NCBI GenBank assembly: GCA_964418325.1
Contig: CAYQLC010000003.1
Location: forward strand, 1 to 64,000
From: IMCC26077 sp964418325
GTDB lineage: Bacteria > Actinomycetota > Actinomycetes > Nanopelagicales > Nanopelagicaceae
Direction: 5' to 3'
DNA: 64,000 nucleotides
Made by a program: the position numbers and the translations under genes. Every line of letters starts with the position of its first letter. Positions within the stretch are counted from its first letter, which is position 1. Shown here piece after piece: positions 25,751 to 34,512 of this stretch. The notes below the pieces were generated by a model. The model did not search any database. It was not told the DNA's origin and saw only the letters and a list, made by a program, of their open reading frames with translations.

Positions 25751-27210
25751 AGCTGTACTCGAATCGTCGTACCAGCGCGAGTGGACTTATCCACCTCTAT
25801 CTTTCCGCCCAATTCATTGGTCGCAAGAGTCTTCACAATTTGTAACCCGAGGCTATCTGAAGAATTGATATCAAAATCGGAGGGCAATCCGATGCCATCG
25901 TCGCTAACTTCTAACGTAAGTAACTCTTGGTTACGAGTGACAGAGATCTTCACCGTGGTACCAGCGCTAGAAAGGCCATGCTCGTAAGCGTTTTGAATTA
26001 ACTCAGTAAGGATTAATGCAAGTGGGGTTGCAACTTCGGGTCGAAGGGCTCCAAATTTCCCTACTCGTTCGAGCGTAATACCAGGGCGAAGCGCAGAAAC
26101 ATCTTTAACAGCCGCAATGAGTTTATCTGCAACTTCGTCAAATTCAACCATCTCTTGAGCGTTCATCGAGAGCATCTCATGAACCAATGCAATTGAACCT
26201 ATTCTTCGCACCGCTTCTTCAATTGCTGCCACCGCCGAGGGATTCTCTGCCCGACGAGTTTGTAATCGAAGAAGGGCGCTGACTGTTTGAAGATTGTTTT
26301 TGACCCGATGATGAATTTCACGAATTGTTGCATCCTTCGAAATCAATTCTCGCTCACGCCTTCTAATTTCAGTGACATTACGCACTAAAACCAATGCACC
26401 TACTCGATCGTTTCCAGAAGTCAACGGCAAGACGTATAAATCGAGTACTCCATTGATGTTCTCAAGTTCAACCTGTCGAGGTAGCTTTCCATTGAGTATT
26501 GATTGCCATGATTCATCTCGTGGATGTCGCGCCTTAAAACCTGCAGAAAGTTTCTCGATAACTAGAGCAAGTTCCTGCAACTCCAAGTCACCCTGGTGGC
26601 CTATTTGTCGGAATGCAGATATCGCATTTGGACTACCAAACGAAACCATGCCATTGCGATCAAGGCGGATTAAGCCATCTCCAACTCGCGGTGTAACTTC
26701 AGTGACCACCTCGGCCGCCGGAAAGGTGCCTTCACAAATCATGCGGGCTAAATCAAATGCCGCTTCACGGTAGGTCATTTCAAGACGCCCTGGAGAGCGC
26801 ATCTGCTCAACATTACGATAGCGAGCGACTACTCCAATCACCTTTCCATTGTGGAGCACCGGGATGGTCTCTTCTTTGACCATCACCTCGCCCATCAATT
26901 CGGCATCGGTATCTCGTTGAATTTCACCATCTGACAAGGCCGCATCGATCCAAGGCCGCTCTCCCCAACGCACCTTTTCTCCGACTAAATCCTTCACATA
27001 AACGGTTGCTGCCGTTGTTGGTCGCATTTGAGCGACCACAATATGTCCCTCAGGCCAACTTTTAGGATTTTCTCTCAGAGGCACCCAGAGCAAAAGATCT
27101 GCAAAAGATAAGTCTGCCAATAGCTGCCACTCAGAAATGATTGCACGCAGCCTGCTCACATCGGAGCTATCTAGAGTACTTCGCGCAGTCAACTCTTCAA
27201 GGGAGGCCAT
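25741..27210 (-). CDS. pdtaS: PdtaS-type sensor histidine kinase
   Basis: A soluble 489-residue kinase. The N-terminal part (about 1-165) is the GAF-like sensor, residues 175-285 form a PAS domain, and the HisKA_2 box EIHHRVKNNLQTVSALL places the phosphorylated histidine at about 300. The HATPase part ends the protein (NAYEHGL and DDGIGLP). PdtaS signals to the RNA-binding regulator PdtaR and in mycobacteria responds to nitric oxide and copper; pdtaR is not in this window. Neighbouring whiB1, also NO-responsive, keeps the conserved pairing. A GGAG site precedes the ATG. Confidence 0.92.
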   Translation of the reverse strand: MASLEELTARSTLDSSDVSRLRAIISEWQLLADLSFADLLLWVPLRENPKSWPEGHIVVAQMRPTTAATVYVKDLVGEKVRWGERPWIDAALSDGEIQRDTDAELMGEVMVKEETIPVLHNGKVIGVVARYRNVEQMRSPGRLEMTYREAAFDLARMICEGTFPAAEVVTEVTPRVGDGLIRLDRNGMVSFGSPNAISAFRQIGHQGDLELQELALVIEKLSAGFKARHPRDESWQSILNGKLPRQVELENINGVLDLYVLPLTSGNDRVGALVLVRNVTEIRRRERELISKDATIREIHHRVKNNLQTVSALLRLQTRRAENPSAVAAIEEAVRRIGSIALVHEMLSMNAQEMVEFDEVADKLIAAVKDVSALRPGITLERVGKFGALRPEVATPLALILTELIQNAYEHGLSSAGTTVKISVTRNQELLTLEVSDDGIGLPSDFDINSSDSLGLQIVKTLATNELGGKIEVDKSTRAGTTIRVQLYC

Positions 27211-27213
27211 CTG

Positions 27214-27588
27214 CTATCGCTCCGCTTTTGCCAGACAAATAGCGCTCTCACTCGGGTCATACCACTCAAGTTCTTCATTTGGATCTTCAATCAAATAGAT
27301 GGCAACAACTTCGCCAAATTGCATTGGAAATTCTCCAACAACCACTCCAGGTGCGATCTCCTTCTGAGATATTTTCACCGATTCGAAAGCAACTACAAAG
27401 GGTTTATTCTTGGACTCAGCAGCAGCACGGGCAATCTCTAGTGCGGCGTATTCAACCTCTTCTTCATCGCTAACGCCATAATCCTCAGCGAGAGCGAGAG
27501 TGGGTAAATATATGGTGTCTAGAACGAGGCTAGAACTGAGTACGAAGCTCTCAAGTTCACTTTTTGACATGGGCACATAAGAGCGCAT
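27214..27588 (-). CDS. DUF6912-like protein
   Basis: A 124-residue cytosolic protein that resembles the actinobacterial DUF6912 group: an MRSYVP start, SDEEEVEYAALEIARAA (40-56) and a C-terminal ELEWYDPSE. Function unknown. It is followed after three bases by pdtaS, so they share a message. Its start has a TAGGCT box 6 nt upstream that also contains the stop codon of the preceding gene. Confidence 0.75.
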   Translation of the reverse strand: MRSYVPMSKSELESFVLSSSLVLDTIYLPTLALAEDYGVSDEEEVEYAALEIARAAAESKNKPFVVAFESVKISQKEIAPGVVVGEFPMQFGEVVAIYLIEDPNEELEWYDPSESAICLAKAER

Positions 27589-27594
27589 GACCGA

Positions 27595-27600
27595 AGCCTA
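27595..27600 (-). promoter_or_regulatory. -10 box, leaderless start of the DUF6912-like gene
   Basis: TAGGCT on the minus strand, 6 nt before the ATG; its first three bases are the TAG stop of the upstream gene. Confidence 0.5.
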
Positions 27601-28350
27601 ATTTGCTTTCGCTATCCAGTCGAATAATGGTTGGGCTGCTCGGATCGTCTTATCGCTGGCTACCCCCGTGACTTGTATCTCTAGGTCGAAGTAGATGGGA
27701 TGGAAGAAGGAGACTCCAGCTCCTCGCATTTCACCCTCTAAGGCTCGCAATCTTCTCCGGGCAGCCGGGGTATCTGGAACCTTGTTTATAACCACTCCAC
27801 ACTCCCGATTCTCAACTCCGCGTTCATTGAGCGCCTGACAAAGTCGAAGAATCGAATGATCGTCGATTTCAGCGAGAAACACTTCTCGCCTCTCGATTGC
27901 CTGCGGTTTATTCATAGTCAAGAAAAATCCACCTATCTTTCGCTCAATGATTTCAGTCAAAGCGCTCACCCCCACTCGCGGCACTACTCCCCTAATCAAA
28001 GGCTCTGATTCACTCGTGTCCTTATATCTATCACTTGCTTTGACAATAAGTTCATTGATTACTTCAGGAAGCTTGGCAAGTTCCCGCTCGGGTAAGGTGA
28101 AGATGTTTGCAAAGCTCTTTTCTCCTATCGAAACTATGGCAAAGAATTTTCCTCGGTCGCCTTTATTCTTCAATTCTCTTAAAGATGAGGGTGTAGTGAT
28201 GAGTAAGGTCTGCTCATGTAAATTTTGGTTAATATCAGCCAGGTCAAGATATCGACCGGAACATGAAATTGCTGAGTGTGCCAGCAGTTCCAGGACTGAA
28301 CTCTCAATAAGAGGTTCAATAATGACCAATCTGATTTCAATCTCACTCAT
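27598..28350 (-). CDS. Hypothetical protein partnered with CpaB-like gene
   Basis: A 250-residue soluble protein that I do not recognise. No Walker motif, cysteine motif or membrane segment is visible. Its place after a CpaB-like SAF gene suggests a degenerate CpaE/TadZ-like protein, which in pilus systems joins a receiver-like part to an ATPase-like part; the LVIIEPLIE start and the alternating helix-strand pattern would allow this, but it is a guess. The ATG at 28350 is preferred to TTG 28359; either way the start lies inside the cpaB-like gene. Confidence 0.6.
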   Translation of the reverse strand: MSEIEIRLVIIEPLIESSVLELLAHSAISCSGRYLDLADINQNLHEQTLLITTPSSLRELKNKGDRGKFFAIVSIGEKSFANIFTLPERELAKLPEVINELIVKASDRYKDTSESEPLIRGVVPRVGVSALTEIIERKIGGFFLTMNKPQAIERREVFLAEIDDHSILRLCQALNERGVENRECGVVINKVPDTPAARRRLRALEGEMRGAGVSFFHPIYFDLEIQVTGVASDKTIRAAQPLFDWIAKAN

Positions 28351-28984
28351 GATTATCAAACCTTTGCGCTATTGAGATAGTAGAACGAGCAATTAGCGTC
28401 ATAATTTCAGATGATCTCTCACTATCGAAGAGTGCAGAAATAGTGACCTTCCCATCTAATTGAACATCATCTTTATCAATCTCTTTTACTGTAATTTTTT
28501 CGATTACCGCCATGAGCTCAATAGGCTCACCAGAATTGAGTGAATTTGCGTCTGAAAAAAAGAAGATGTCTATTAAGTCGCCAGCTCGCAATGCCTGTGG
28601 AGCTCTTGATTTCGAAAGCACAAAAGTGAGTAGATGTCGCGTCTCAATCTGGCGCTCCGTAGTGATTGCGGCCCGAGGGATAACTTCACCTTTGGCAATT
28701 CGCCGAATCGCTTTATGACCTGCCAGATCTACCTTGCCACTGATGTACTTATCTCCAGAGGTTGAAAGGTAAAACGAATGCGCTGTGAAATCTGATTTGA
28801 CGACAGTCTCTCCAGGAGAGATATCCCGACTTGCTGTGAGATATACGTATTGCGGTGGACTCTGTTGGATTGATAGGTAAACGCCACTGGCTCCAACAAC
28901 AAGGAAAATCAATCCCAGTAGCTCTCTTTTTCGCATGAGCAGTTCATACCGGGTGGCGAGGGAAATCCACCTTTTACTCTGCAC
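28343..28984 (-). CDS. CpaB/RcpC-like SAF-domain protein
   Basis: A 213-residue protein with one N-terminal membrane segment (about 23-40) and a SAF domain that begins VYLTASRDISPGETV (about 47-61), as in the Flp pilus assembly protein CpaB. No pilin, secretin or TadA ATPase gene is nearby, so if it serves a Tad pilus the rest is elsewhere. The start is GTG 28984, whose AAAGGAT ribosome site lies in a perfect hairpin; ATG 28936 is an alternative start after that hairpin. Confidence 0.75.
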   Translation of the reverse strand: MQSKRWISLATRYELLMRKRELLGLIFLVVGASGVYLSIQQSPPQYVYLTASRDISPGETVVKSDFTAHSFYLSTSGDKYISGKVDLAGHKAIRRIAKGEVIPRAAITTERQIETRHLLTFVLSKSRAPQALRAGDLIDIFFFSDANSLNSGEPIELMAVIEKITVKEIDKDDVQLDGKVTISALFDSERSSEIMTLIARSTISIAQRFDNHE

Positions 28985-29001
28985 TCATCCTTTTGGATGA
29001 G
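28984..29001. promoter_or_regulatory. Perfect 7-bp hairpin between divergent genes
   Basis: CTCATCC-TTTT-GGATGAG, stem of seven pairs and loop of four. On the minus strand it contains the ribosome site of the CpaB-like gene and reaches the first base of its GTG start. Confidence 0.55.
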
Positions 29002-29009
29002 AGAAACTA

Positions 29010-29516
29010 ATGCTAAAAGTTGAGGTCTGGGTCGTTAATTCTGGGAAGTCTGCAGCCATGACATCAATCGCCCTTCAAGAATCCCTCGATTTGTTCACCA
29101 AACCCCTTGCCAACCCGCCATGCTCCAGGCTCACCTTCAAGCCAACCCCTGACGAGGATGCCTTCGTCGAAGATGAGTTCGAGTTCGGACGCCAAATAAC
29201 ACCCTATGAGCAATTGCCTGACCCTAGAGAATGGGTTGATCGATTTGTCCATGCGGCGCTGGAGATTCTCAACGGCAAACGCTCGCCCGTACAGCTCTCT
29301 CGATGGTGTAACCGAAAAGTATTTGCCTATCTCTCCGAGAATGCTCGTATTCGACCGACCACAATCAGAGTAGGCAGGAAAAGAATCTGTCAGCCCTTTG
29401 ATCAAATATTAGAGGTCACAGCGATGCTCCATGGAAATGATCGGAGTCGAGTCTTGGTCTGTCGCTTCGAAGGGCTCGATGGACGGTGGCTCTGTGTAGA
29501 ACTCTTCTCTCTCTAG
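29010..29516 (+). CDS. Rv3235-family protein
   Basis: A 168-residue protein of the family named after M. tuberculosis Rv3235. The C-terminal part shows the recognisable WVDRFVHAALEILNGKRSPVQ pattern (shown here as helix plus the conserved QLSRW segment) and a YLSENARI... basic stretch. The acidic middle (about 48-60) is low in complexity. Function unknown. It lies beside secA as in mycobacteria, convergent with it. ATG 29010 is used; ATG 29058 would remove 16 residues. Confidence 0.8.
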   Translation: MLKVEVWVVNSGKSAAMTSIALQESLDLFTKPLANPPCSRLTFKPTPDEDAFVEDEFEFGRQITPYEQLPDPREWVDRFVHAALEILNGKRSPVQLSRWCNRKVFAYLSENARIRPTTIRVGRKRICQPFDQILEVTAMLHGNDRSRVLVCRFEGLDGRWLCVELFSL

Positions 29517-29529
29517 TGTCGAGATTTAC

Positions 29530-32223
29530 CTAACGGTTACGTGGATCGCCATGGCAACGCTTATATTTCTTTCCCGATCCACACGGACATGGCGCGTTGC
29601 GTGAAGTCTCTTCTCCAGATCGAGCAGTTTGCTCTTCATAATCTCCTGGTGCGGAATAGTGGAGTTCTTGTTCTCCGCTACCAACTTCAGGCAACGATGC
29701 CGAAGCAAGGTCACCCTGCGGAGTCCGTTCTACATTTACCTCCGCATGGAATACGTAACCAACTGATTCCTCTCGGATTCCCTCCATCATCGCAGTGAAA
29801 AGGTCATATCCCTCTTTTTGATATTCCACGAGTGGATCACGTTGGGCCATAGCACGCAGCCCAATTCCCTCTTGAAGATAATCCATCTCATACAAATGAT
29901 CACGCCAACGACGGTCGAGAACGGAGAGCACCACACGGCGCTCGAGTTCTCGCATGATTTCGGGGGTGAGGATTTGCTCGCGCTCTTCGTATTTTTCCAA
30001 AGCGTCCGCGCTGATGACTTCACTGAGATATTCGCTCGAGAGAGCAGAAATATCTCCAACTTCTGAGATCAGGGCATCGGGGCTCAACGAGATCGGATAA
30101 AGCGCTTTGAGTTGCTGCCAGAGCGCCTCGAGGTTCCAGTCCTCTGGAAAGCTCTCTGCAGTAGCGAAAGAAACCTGTCCGCGAACCGCATCATCGATAA
30201 ATCCAATCATTTGATCGCGCAGATCAGCGCCTTCTAGGACGCTTCGTCGCTCAGCGTAGATCACTTGACGTTGTCTGTTGAGGACATCATCGTATTTAAG
30301 AACATTCTTTCGAATCTCAAAATTCTGACTCTCCACTTGAGTCTGAGCGGATTTAATCGCATTACTAACCATTTTCGATTCGATGGGCACATCTTCAGGA
30401 ATCCCCGCTGCGCCCAAAAAGCGTTCCACAAGGGCCGAGTTGAACCGCCGCATCAAATCATCTTGAAGTGAGAGATAGAAACGGGACTCACCAGGATCAC
30501 CCTGACGTCCCGATCGTCCTCGAAGCTGATTGTCGATACGACGTGATTCGTGTCGCTCGGTTCCCAAGACATAAAGTCCTCCGAGAGCAACTACTTCGTC
30601 GTGTTCTGCCGCGACGAGTTGACGTTGGCGAGCTAATTCGCTCGGCCACTCGCGCTCGTAATCTTCAGGTGTATCCACGGGCGAGAATCCACGCTGCTGT
30701 AAAGCAAAATCAGCGAAGAACTCGGGGTTACCACCGAGCATGATGTCAGTTCCACGCCCCGCCATATTTGTTGCGACAGTTACTGCACCCTTGCATCCGG
30801 CACGCGCAACAATTGCTGCCTCACGTTCATGTTGCTTTGCGTTCAACACCTCATGTGCCACGCCTCTGCGAATGAGATGTGTTGATAGCTCCTCTGACTT
30901 CTCGACACTGACCGTACCCACCAGGACTGGTTGACCCTTGCGGTGTCGCTCGACAATGTCATCGACCACTGCGAGGAATTTCGCATTTTCAGTCTTGTAG
31001 ACGAGGTCAGCCTGATCAATACGTTGCATCTCTTTATTTGTGGGAATCGGAATGACACCAAGTTTGTAGATTTGGTAAAACTCTGACGCTTCAGTCATTG
31101 CAGTACCGGTCATGCCTGAAAGTTTCTCGTAAAGACGGAAGTAATTCTGAAGAGTGATTGTTGCCAAGGTCTGATTTTCATCTTGGATTTTGACGCCTTC
31201 TTTTGCCTCTAGGGCCTGGTGCAGACCTTCGTTGTACCTCCGTCCCTGCAAGATACGACCAGTATGTTCATCGACAATCAACAGTTCGCCACTCATAACT
31301 ACGTAATCGCGATCACGCTTAAAAAGTTCCTTCGACTTCAAGGCGTTATTCAAGTAGCTGATCAGCGGAGTATTTGCAGTCTCATAGAGATTCTCGATTC
31401 CAAGAAGTTTCTCAACTTCTGTGATTCCAGCCTCCAAGATTCCTACAGTTCGCTTCTTCTCATCAACTTCGTAATGCTCTCCCGCGGTCAATTTCTTCGC
31501 GATAGTGGCAAATTCGGAATACCACTTGGTTGGACGATCTGCTGGTCCGCTAATAATCAGAGGCGTTCGTGCTTCGTCAATTAAGATGGAATCCACTTCA
31601 TCGACTATTGCGAAGTTATGTTCGCGTTGCACACAGTCGTCAATTGACCATGACATGTTGTCGCGAAGATAGTCAAAGCCAAATTCATTATTTGTTCCAT
31701 AGGTGATATCCGCCGCATACGCCGCCCGTCGCTCCTGTGGAGTCATGTGCGCCAAAATCACACCCACGTTCAATCCCAAGAATCTATGAACTCGACCCAT
31801 CCACTCGCTGTCACGTTCTGCCAGATAATCATTGACAGTGACGATGTGCACACCCTTGCCAGAGAGCGCATTAAGGTAGGCAGGAAGAGTTGAGACCAGG
31901 GTTTTTCCTTCACCCGTTCGCATCTCTGCGATGTTGCCTCGATGGAGGGCAATACCACCCATCAACTGAACGTCGTAATGACGCTGACCAAGAGTGCGCT
32001 TAGCCGCTTCACGAACTACCGCGAAGGCCTCTGGCAGCAGGTCGTCCAAATCTTCACCTGCATCGAGGCGACCCTTGAATTCGTCAGTCTTCGCTCGGAG
32101 AGCGCCATCAGTTAATTGAGAAATCTCGTCCTCATGGCCGTTGACAATACGGGCGATTTTTTCAAGGTTCCTGACCTGACGCCCTTCACCGGCGCGCAAA
32201 ATCTTATCGAGCAGTACGACCAC
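29530..32223 (-). CDS. secA: Preprotein translocase ATPase SecA
   Basis: Drives export of unfolded proteins through SecYEG. From GTG 32223 the protein has 897 residues and begins VVVLLDKILRAGEGRQVR, the usual SecA start; the longer reading to 32394 lies outside the family. Visible motifs are MRTGEGKTLV (Walker A), DEVDSILIDEARTPL, TNMAGRGTDIMLGG and the C-terminal zinc tail CPCGSGKKYKRCHG, which binds SecB or lipids in other species. The ribosome hibernation factor gene hpf, usual between comF and secA in actinobacteria, is absent here. Confidence 0.97.
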   Translation of the reverse strand: MVVLLDKILRAGEGRQVRNLEKIARIVNGHEDEISQLTDGALRAKTDEFKGRLDAGEDLDDLLPEAFAVVREAAKRTLGQRHYDVQLMGGIALHRGNIAEMRTGEGKTLVSTLPAYLNALSGKGVHIVTVNDYLAERDSEWMGRVHRFLGLNVGVILAHMTPQERRAAYAADITYGTNNEFGFDYLRDNMSWSIDDCVQREHNFAIVDEVDSILIDEARTPLIISGPADRPTKWYSEFATIAKKLTAGEHYEVDEKKRTVGILEAGITEVEKLLGIENLYETANTPLISYLNNALKSKELFKRDRDYVVMSGELLIVDEHTGRILQGRRYNEGLHQALEAKEGVKIQDENQTLATITLQNYFRLYEKLSGMTGTAMTEASEFYQIYKLGVIPIPTNKEMQRIDQADLVYKTENAKFLAVVDDIVERHRKGQPVLVGTVSVEKSEELSTHLIRRGVAHEVLNAKQHEREAAIVARAGCKGAVTVATNMAGRGTDIMLGGNPEFFADFALQQRGFSPVDTPEDYEREWPSELARQRQLVAAEHDEVVALGGLYVLGTERHESRRIDNQLRGRSGRQGDPGESRFYLSLQDDLMRRFNSALVERFLGAAGIPEDVPIESKMVSNAIKSAQTQVESQNFEIRKNVLKYDDVLNRQRQVIYAERRSVLEGADLRDQMIGFIDDAVRGQVSFATAESFPEDWNLEALWQQLKALYPISLSPDALISEVGDISALSSEYLSEVISADALEKYEEREQILTPEIMRELERRVVLSVLDRRWRDHLYEMDYLQEGIGLRAMAQRDPLVEYQKEGYDLFTAMMEGIREESVGYVFHAEVNVERTPQGDLASASLPEVGSGEQELHYSAPGDYEEQTARSGEETSRNAPCPCGSGKKYKRCHGDPRNR

Positions 32224-32257
32224 GCGGATTCGGCCTTTCTTGGATTGGAACCCTACT

Positions 32258-32941
32258 CTAATGCGCCAAGCGCCCTTGCCTCCAATTGAGCGAATATGCG
32301 GCGGAAATTCCCCCCACACACCTGGCCCCTCCGGCGGCAAGCGCCCTAAATCCTTCGCGCATAGTCGCACCTGTAGTGAGGACGTCATCCACAAGGAGCA
32401 AATCGTGGTCGCCTTGCAAAGGTCGAGCGGTGCTGGCTAAATCCTTGCAAACCGTGAATGCACCTCTCAAATTTTCGGAGCGATCCGACGCGTTCAAACT
32501 CTTTTGAGGGGCTATGCGGCGCGAGATGGTAAGCAGGGGAATCACTGCATCGCCGCTTCTCTTCGCAAACGCGCGACAGATATCAACCATAAAATCCCGA
32601 CCGCGAGTTCGACGGGCCCGCGCCGTACTCGGTATGGGAACAAGAATTACTCGTGAAGAAAAAAGGGCGCGCGTTTGCAGAAGTGAATCAATGAGTATTC
32701 GCTCAAACTCCACATTCCCATCATCTTTAGCGCCTAGGACTATTCGAGACATTACATCAGTAAATGGTAGATGAGAAGCGATGTGAGGATGCGCGGCGCT
32801 AGTGGAGAGCAATACTGGGCGAGTCTGGGGGGAATAAAGTAGTTGGTGTCTACAAGAGTTGCAGATAACTACATTTGGAAGAGCGCACATAACACATTCA
32901 GTCGGAATTATTAGAGATTTTAGCCCGTTCCAAAATGTCAT
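32258..32941 (-). CDS. ComF-family phosphoribosyltransferase-like protein
   Basis: A 227-residue protein with an N-terminal zinc finger (CVMCALPNVVICNSC, about 17-31) and a phosphoribosyltransferase fold ending in the PRPP loop LLLVDDVLTTGATMRE (about 179-194). ComF proteins support DNA uptake in competent bacteria, although most carriers are not known to be competent. It is placed between mtrB and secA, as in mycobacteria (Rv3242c). The ATG has a TACGCT box 6 nt upstream, so it may have its own promoter after mtrB. Confidence 0.88.
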   Translation of the reverse strand: MTFWNGLKSLIIPTECVMCALPNVVICNSCRHQLLYSPQTRPVLLSTSAAHPHIASHLPFTDVMSRIVLGAKDDGNVEFERILIDSLLQTRALFSSRVILVPIPSTARARRTRGRDFMVDICRAFAKRSGDAVIPLLTISRRIAPQKSLNASDRSENLRGAFTVCKDLASTARPLQGDHDLLLVDDVLTTGATMREGFRALAAGGARCVGGISAAYSLNWRQGRLAH

Positions 32942-32947
32942 TCACAA

Positions 32948-32953
32948 AGCGTA
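32948..32953 (-). promoter_or_regulatory. -10 box, leaderless start of the comF-like gene
   Basis: TACGCT on the minus strand, 6 nt before the ATG at 32941, in the 23-base gap after mtrB. Confidence 0.45.
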
Positions 32954-32964
32954 TGCGGTACGGA

Positions 32965-34512
32965 CTAAACAGTAAGAGTAAAGAGTTTTTCTGTGAGTTC
33001 CTCACTGCGATCTCGCGGAATTGTTAATACAAAGAGCGAGCCGCGTCCTTGCACACCTACCGCTTCAATAATGCCTCCATGTAGCTGAGCATCCTCCTGA
33101 GCGATAGAAAGACCTAGACCGGTACCACCGCGTGAACGTTCCCGCGATGGGTCGGCACGCCAAAAACGATCAAAGACTCGAGTTTCTTCACCTTTACGCA
33201 GCCCGATTCCATTATCTCGAACCGCAACTGCAATGGAATGCTCTCCCATTCGCACCTCTACATCAATGGGTTTGCCCTCACCATACGCAATAGCGTTGTT
33301 AAGCAAATTGCGGAGAATGCGATCGATTCGACGTGGATCGACGACCGTGACGACAGGAATCTCAGGCCGGCTATATCGGAAAGTGGATCCATGCTCTTGG
33401 GCAATGGGTGTAAGGGAATCTAGGCTCTTGTCAACGAGCGCAACGATATCTGTGATCTCGGGTTCGAGATTCACTACACCAGCATCGAAACGGCTCACCT
33501 CGAGTAGCTCAGTCAATAAGTTCTCGAAACGTTCGAGTTGAGCCGAGAGTAATTCAGCGCTTCGAGCTATGGTGGGGTCGAATTCATGACGTTGACGATA
33601 AATTAAATCTGAAGCCATCTTCAAAGTTGTCAGCGGTGTACGTAATTCATGGGAAACATCGGAGACAAATCGCTGCTGAACTCTCGATAAGTTTTCCAGT
33701 CGAGTAATTTGATTCTGCAGCGCACCAGCCATCTCATTAAACGACTGGGCAAGTCGAGCAATTTCATCAGCACCCTCGACATTCATTCGTTCAGCAAAAT
33801 CCCCCGCTGACAGTTTCTCGGCAATTTCGGCTGCTCTCTTAATAGGTGTCACAATCTGACGAGAAACTGCCCACACAATAAATAAAAGCACGAGAACGAG
33901 TGCGATGGCACCAATAAGCAAAGTCCTCGAGACGAATGAGATTGTTTCGTCTTCAGGCGCAGTATTAAATAAGAAATACATCTCGAACTGACCAAAATTA
34001 CTAATTGTGAATTGGCCACCGATGATTAAAGCCGATTCCCTTCTCTCAATAGGGACCGGTGTAAGAAAGGTACTCGGGTAGAGAATCTCGCCATACGAGT
34101 ATTGCAGCTCTTTACTCTCTAACACTCGCTGGCGTAATTCGCTAGGAACCGACTCTTTAGCCACTTGATTGGTGGAGCGTTCGTAGATTAAATACTTTGC
34201 TTGAGGTGATTTAGCTTGAAGAATGACAACCTCGGGATTTCTCTCATTTCCTTTTGTATCGGCAAATTCTGTAACAGTTCGATCTATCGCATCTCGAAAA
34301 TCTGCGACAGATGAAATCTCAGAGAGGATGAACCGATTCTCCGTTTGGAATAATTTTGACTGACTCTCACTAAGGGCGGATTCAATCTTTGCTTCTCTGA
34401 TACCATCACTTAAGCGTTGGTTCAACGCTGAAGCTAAAACCGAGACCAAAACCGTTGCTAAAAGTAAGGTCGTGCCAAGAACTCGAAAGGCAAGAGAGTT
34501 TGAAAAGCGCAT
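32965..34512 (-). CDS. mtrB: MtrB sensor histidine kinase
   Basis: A 515-residue membrane kinase: helix at about 9-29, an outer sensor region (30-195), a second helix (about 197-217), HAMP, the phosphorylated His288 in SHELRTPLTTLKMA, and a HATPase part with NAIAYGEG and GGTGLGLSIA. With MtrA it controls cell-wall turnover and division. The usual lipoprotein partner gene lpqB does not follow; comF starts 23 bases on. The ATG overlaps the mtrA stop (TAATG). Confidence 0.95.
   Translation of the reverse strand: MRFSNSLAFRVLGTTLLLATVLVSVLASALNQRLSDGIREAKIESALSESQSKLFQTENRFILSEISSVADFRDAIDRTVTEFADTKGNERNPEVVILQAKSPQAKYLIYERSTNQVAKESVPSELRQRVLESKELQYSYGEILYPSTFLTPVPIERRESALIIGGQFTISNFGQFEMYFLFNTAPEDETISFVSRTLLIGAIALVLVLLFIVWAVSRQIVTPIKRAAEIAEKLSAGDFAERMNVEGADEIARLAQSFNEMAGALQNQITRLENLSRVQQRFVSDVSHELRTPLTTLKMASDLIYRQRHEFDPTIARSAELLSAQLERFENLLTELLEVSRFDAGVVNLEPEITDIVALVDKSLDSLTPIAQEHGSTFRYSRPEIPVVTVVDPRRIDRILRNLLNNAIAYGEGKPIDVEVRMGEHSIAVAVRDNGIGLRKGEETRVFDRFWRADPSRERSRGGTGLGLSIAQEDAQLHGGIIEAVGVQGRGSLFVLTIPRDRSEELTEKLFTLTV

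Noticed and set aside
32224..32394. 57-residue N-terminal extension of SecA
   Set aside because: Outside the family's normal start and overlaps comF; GTG 32223 gives the usual beginning.
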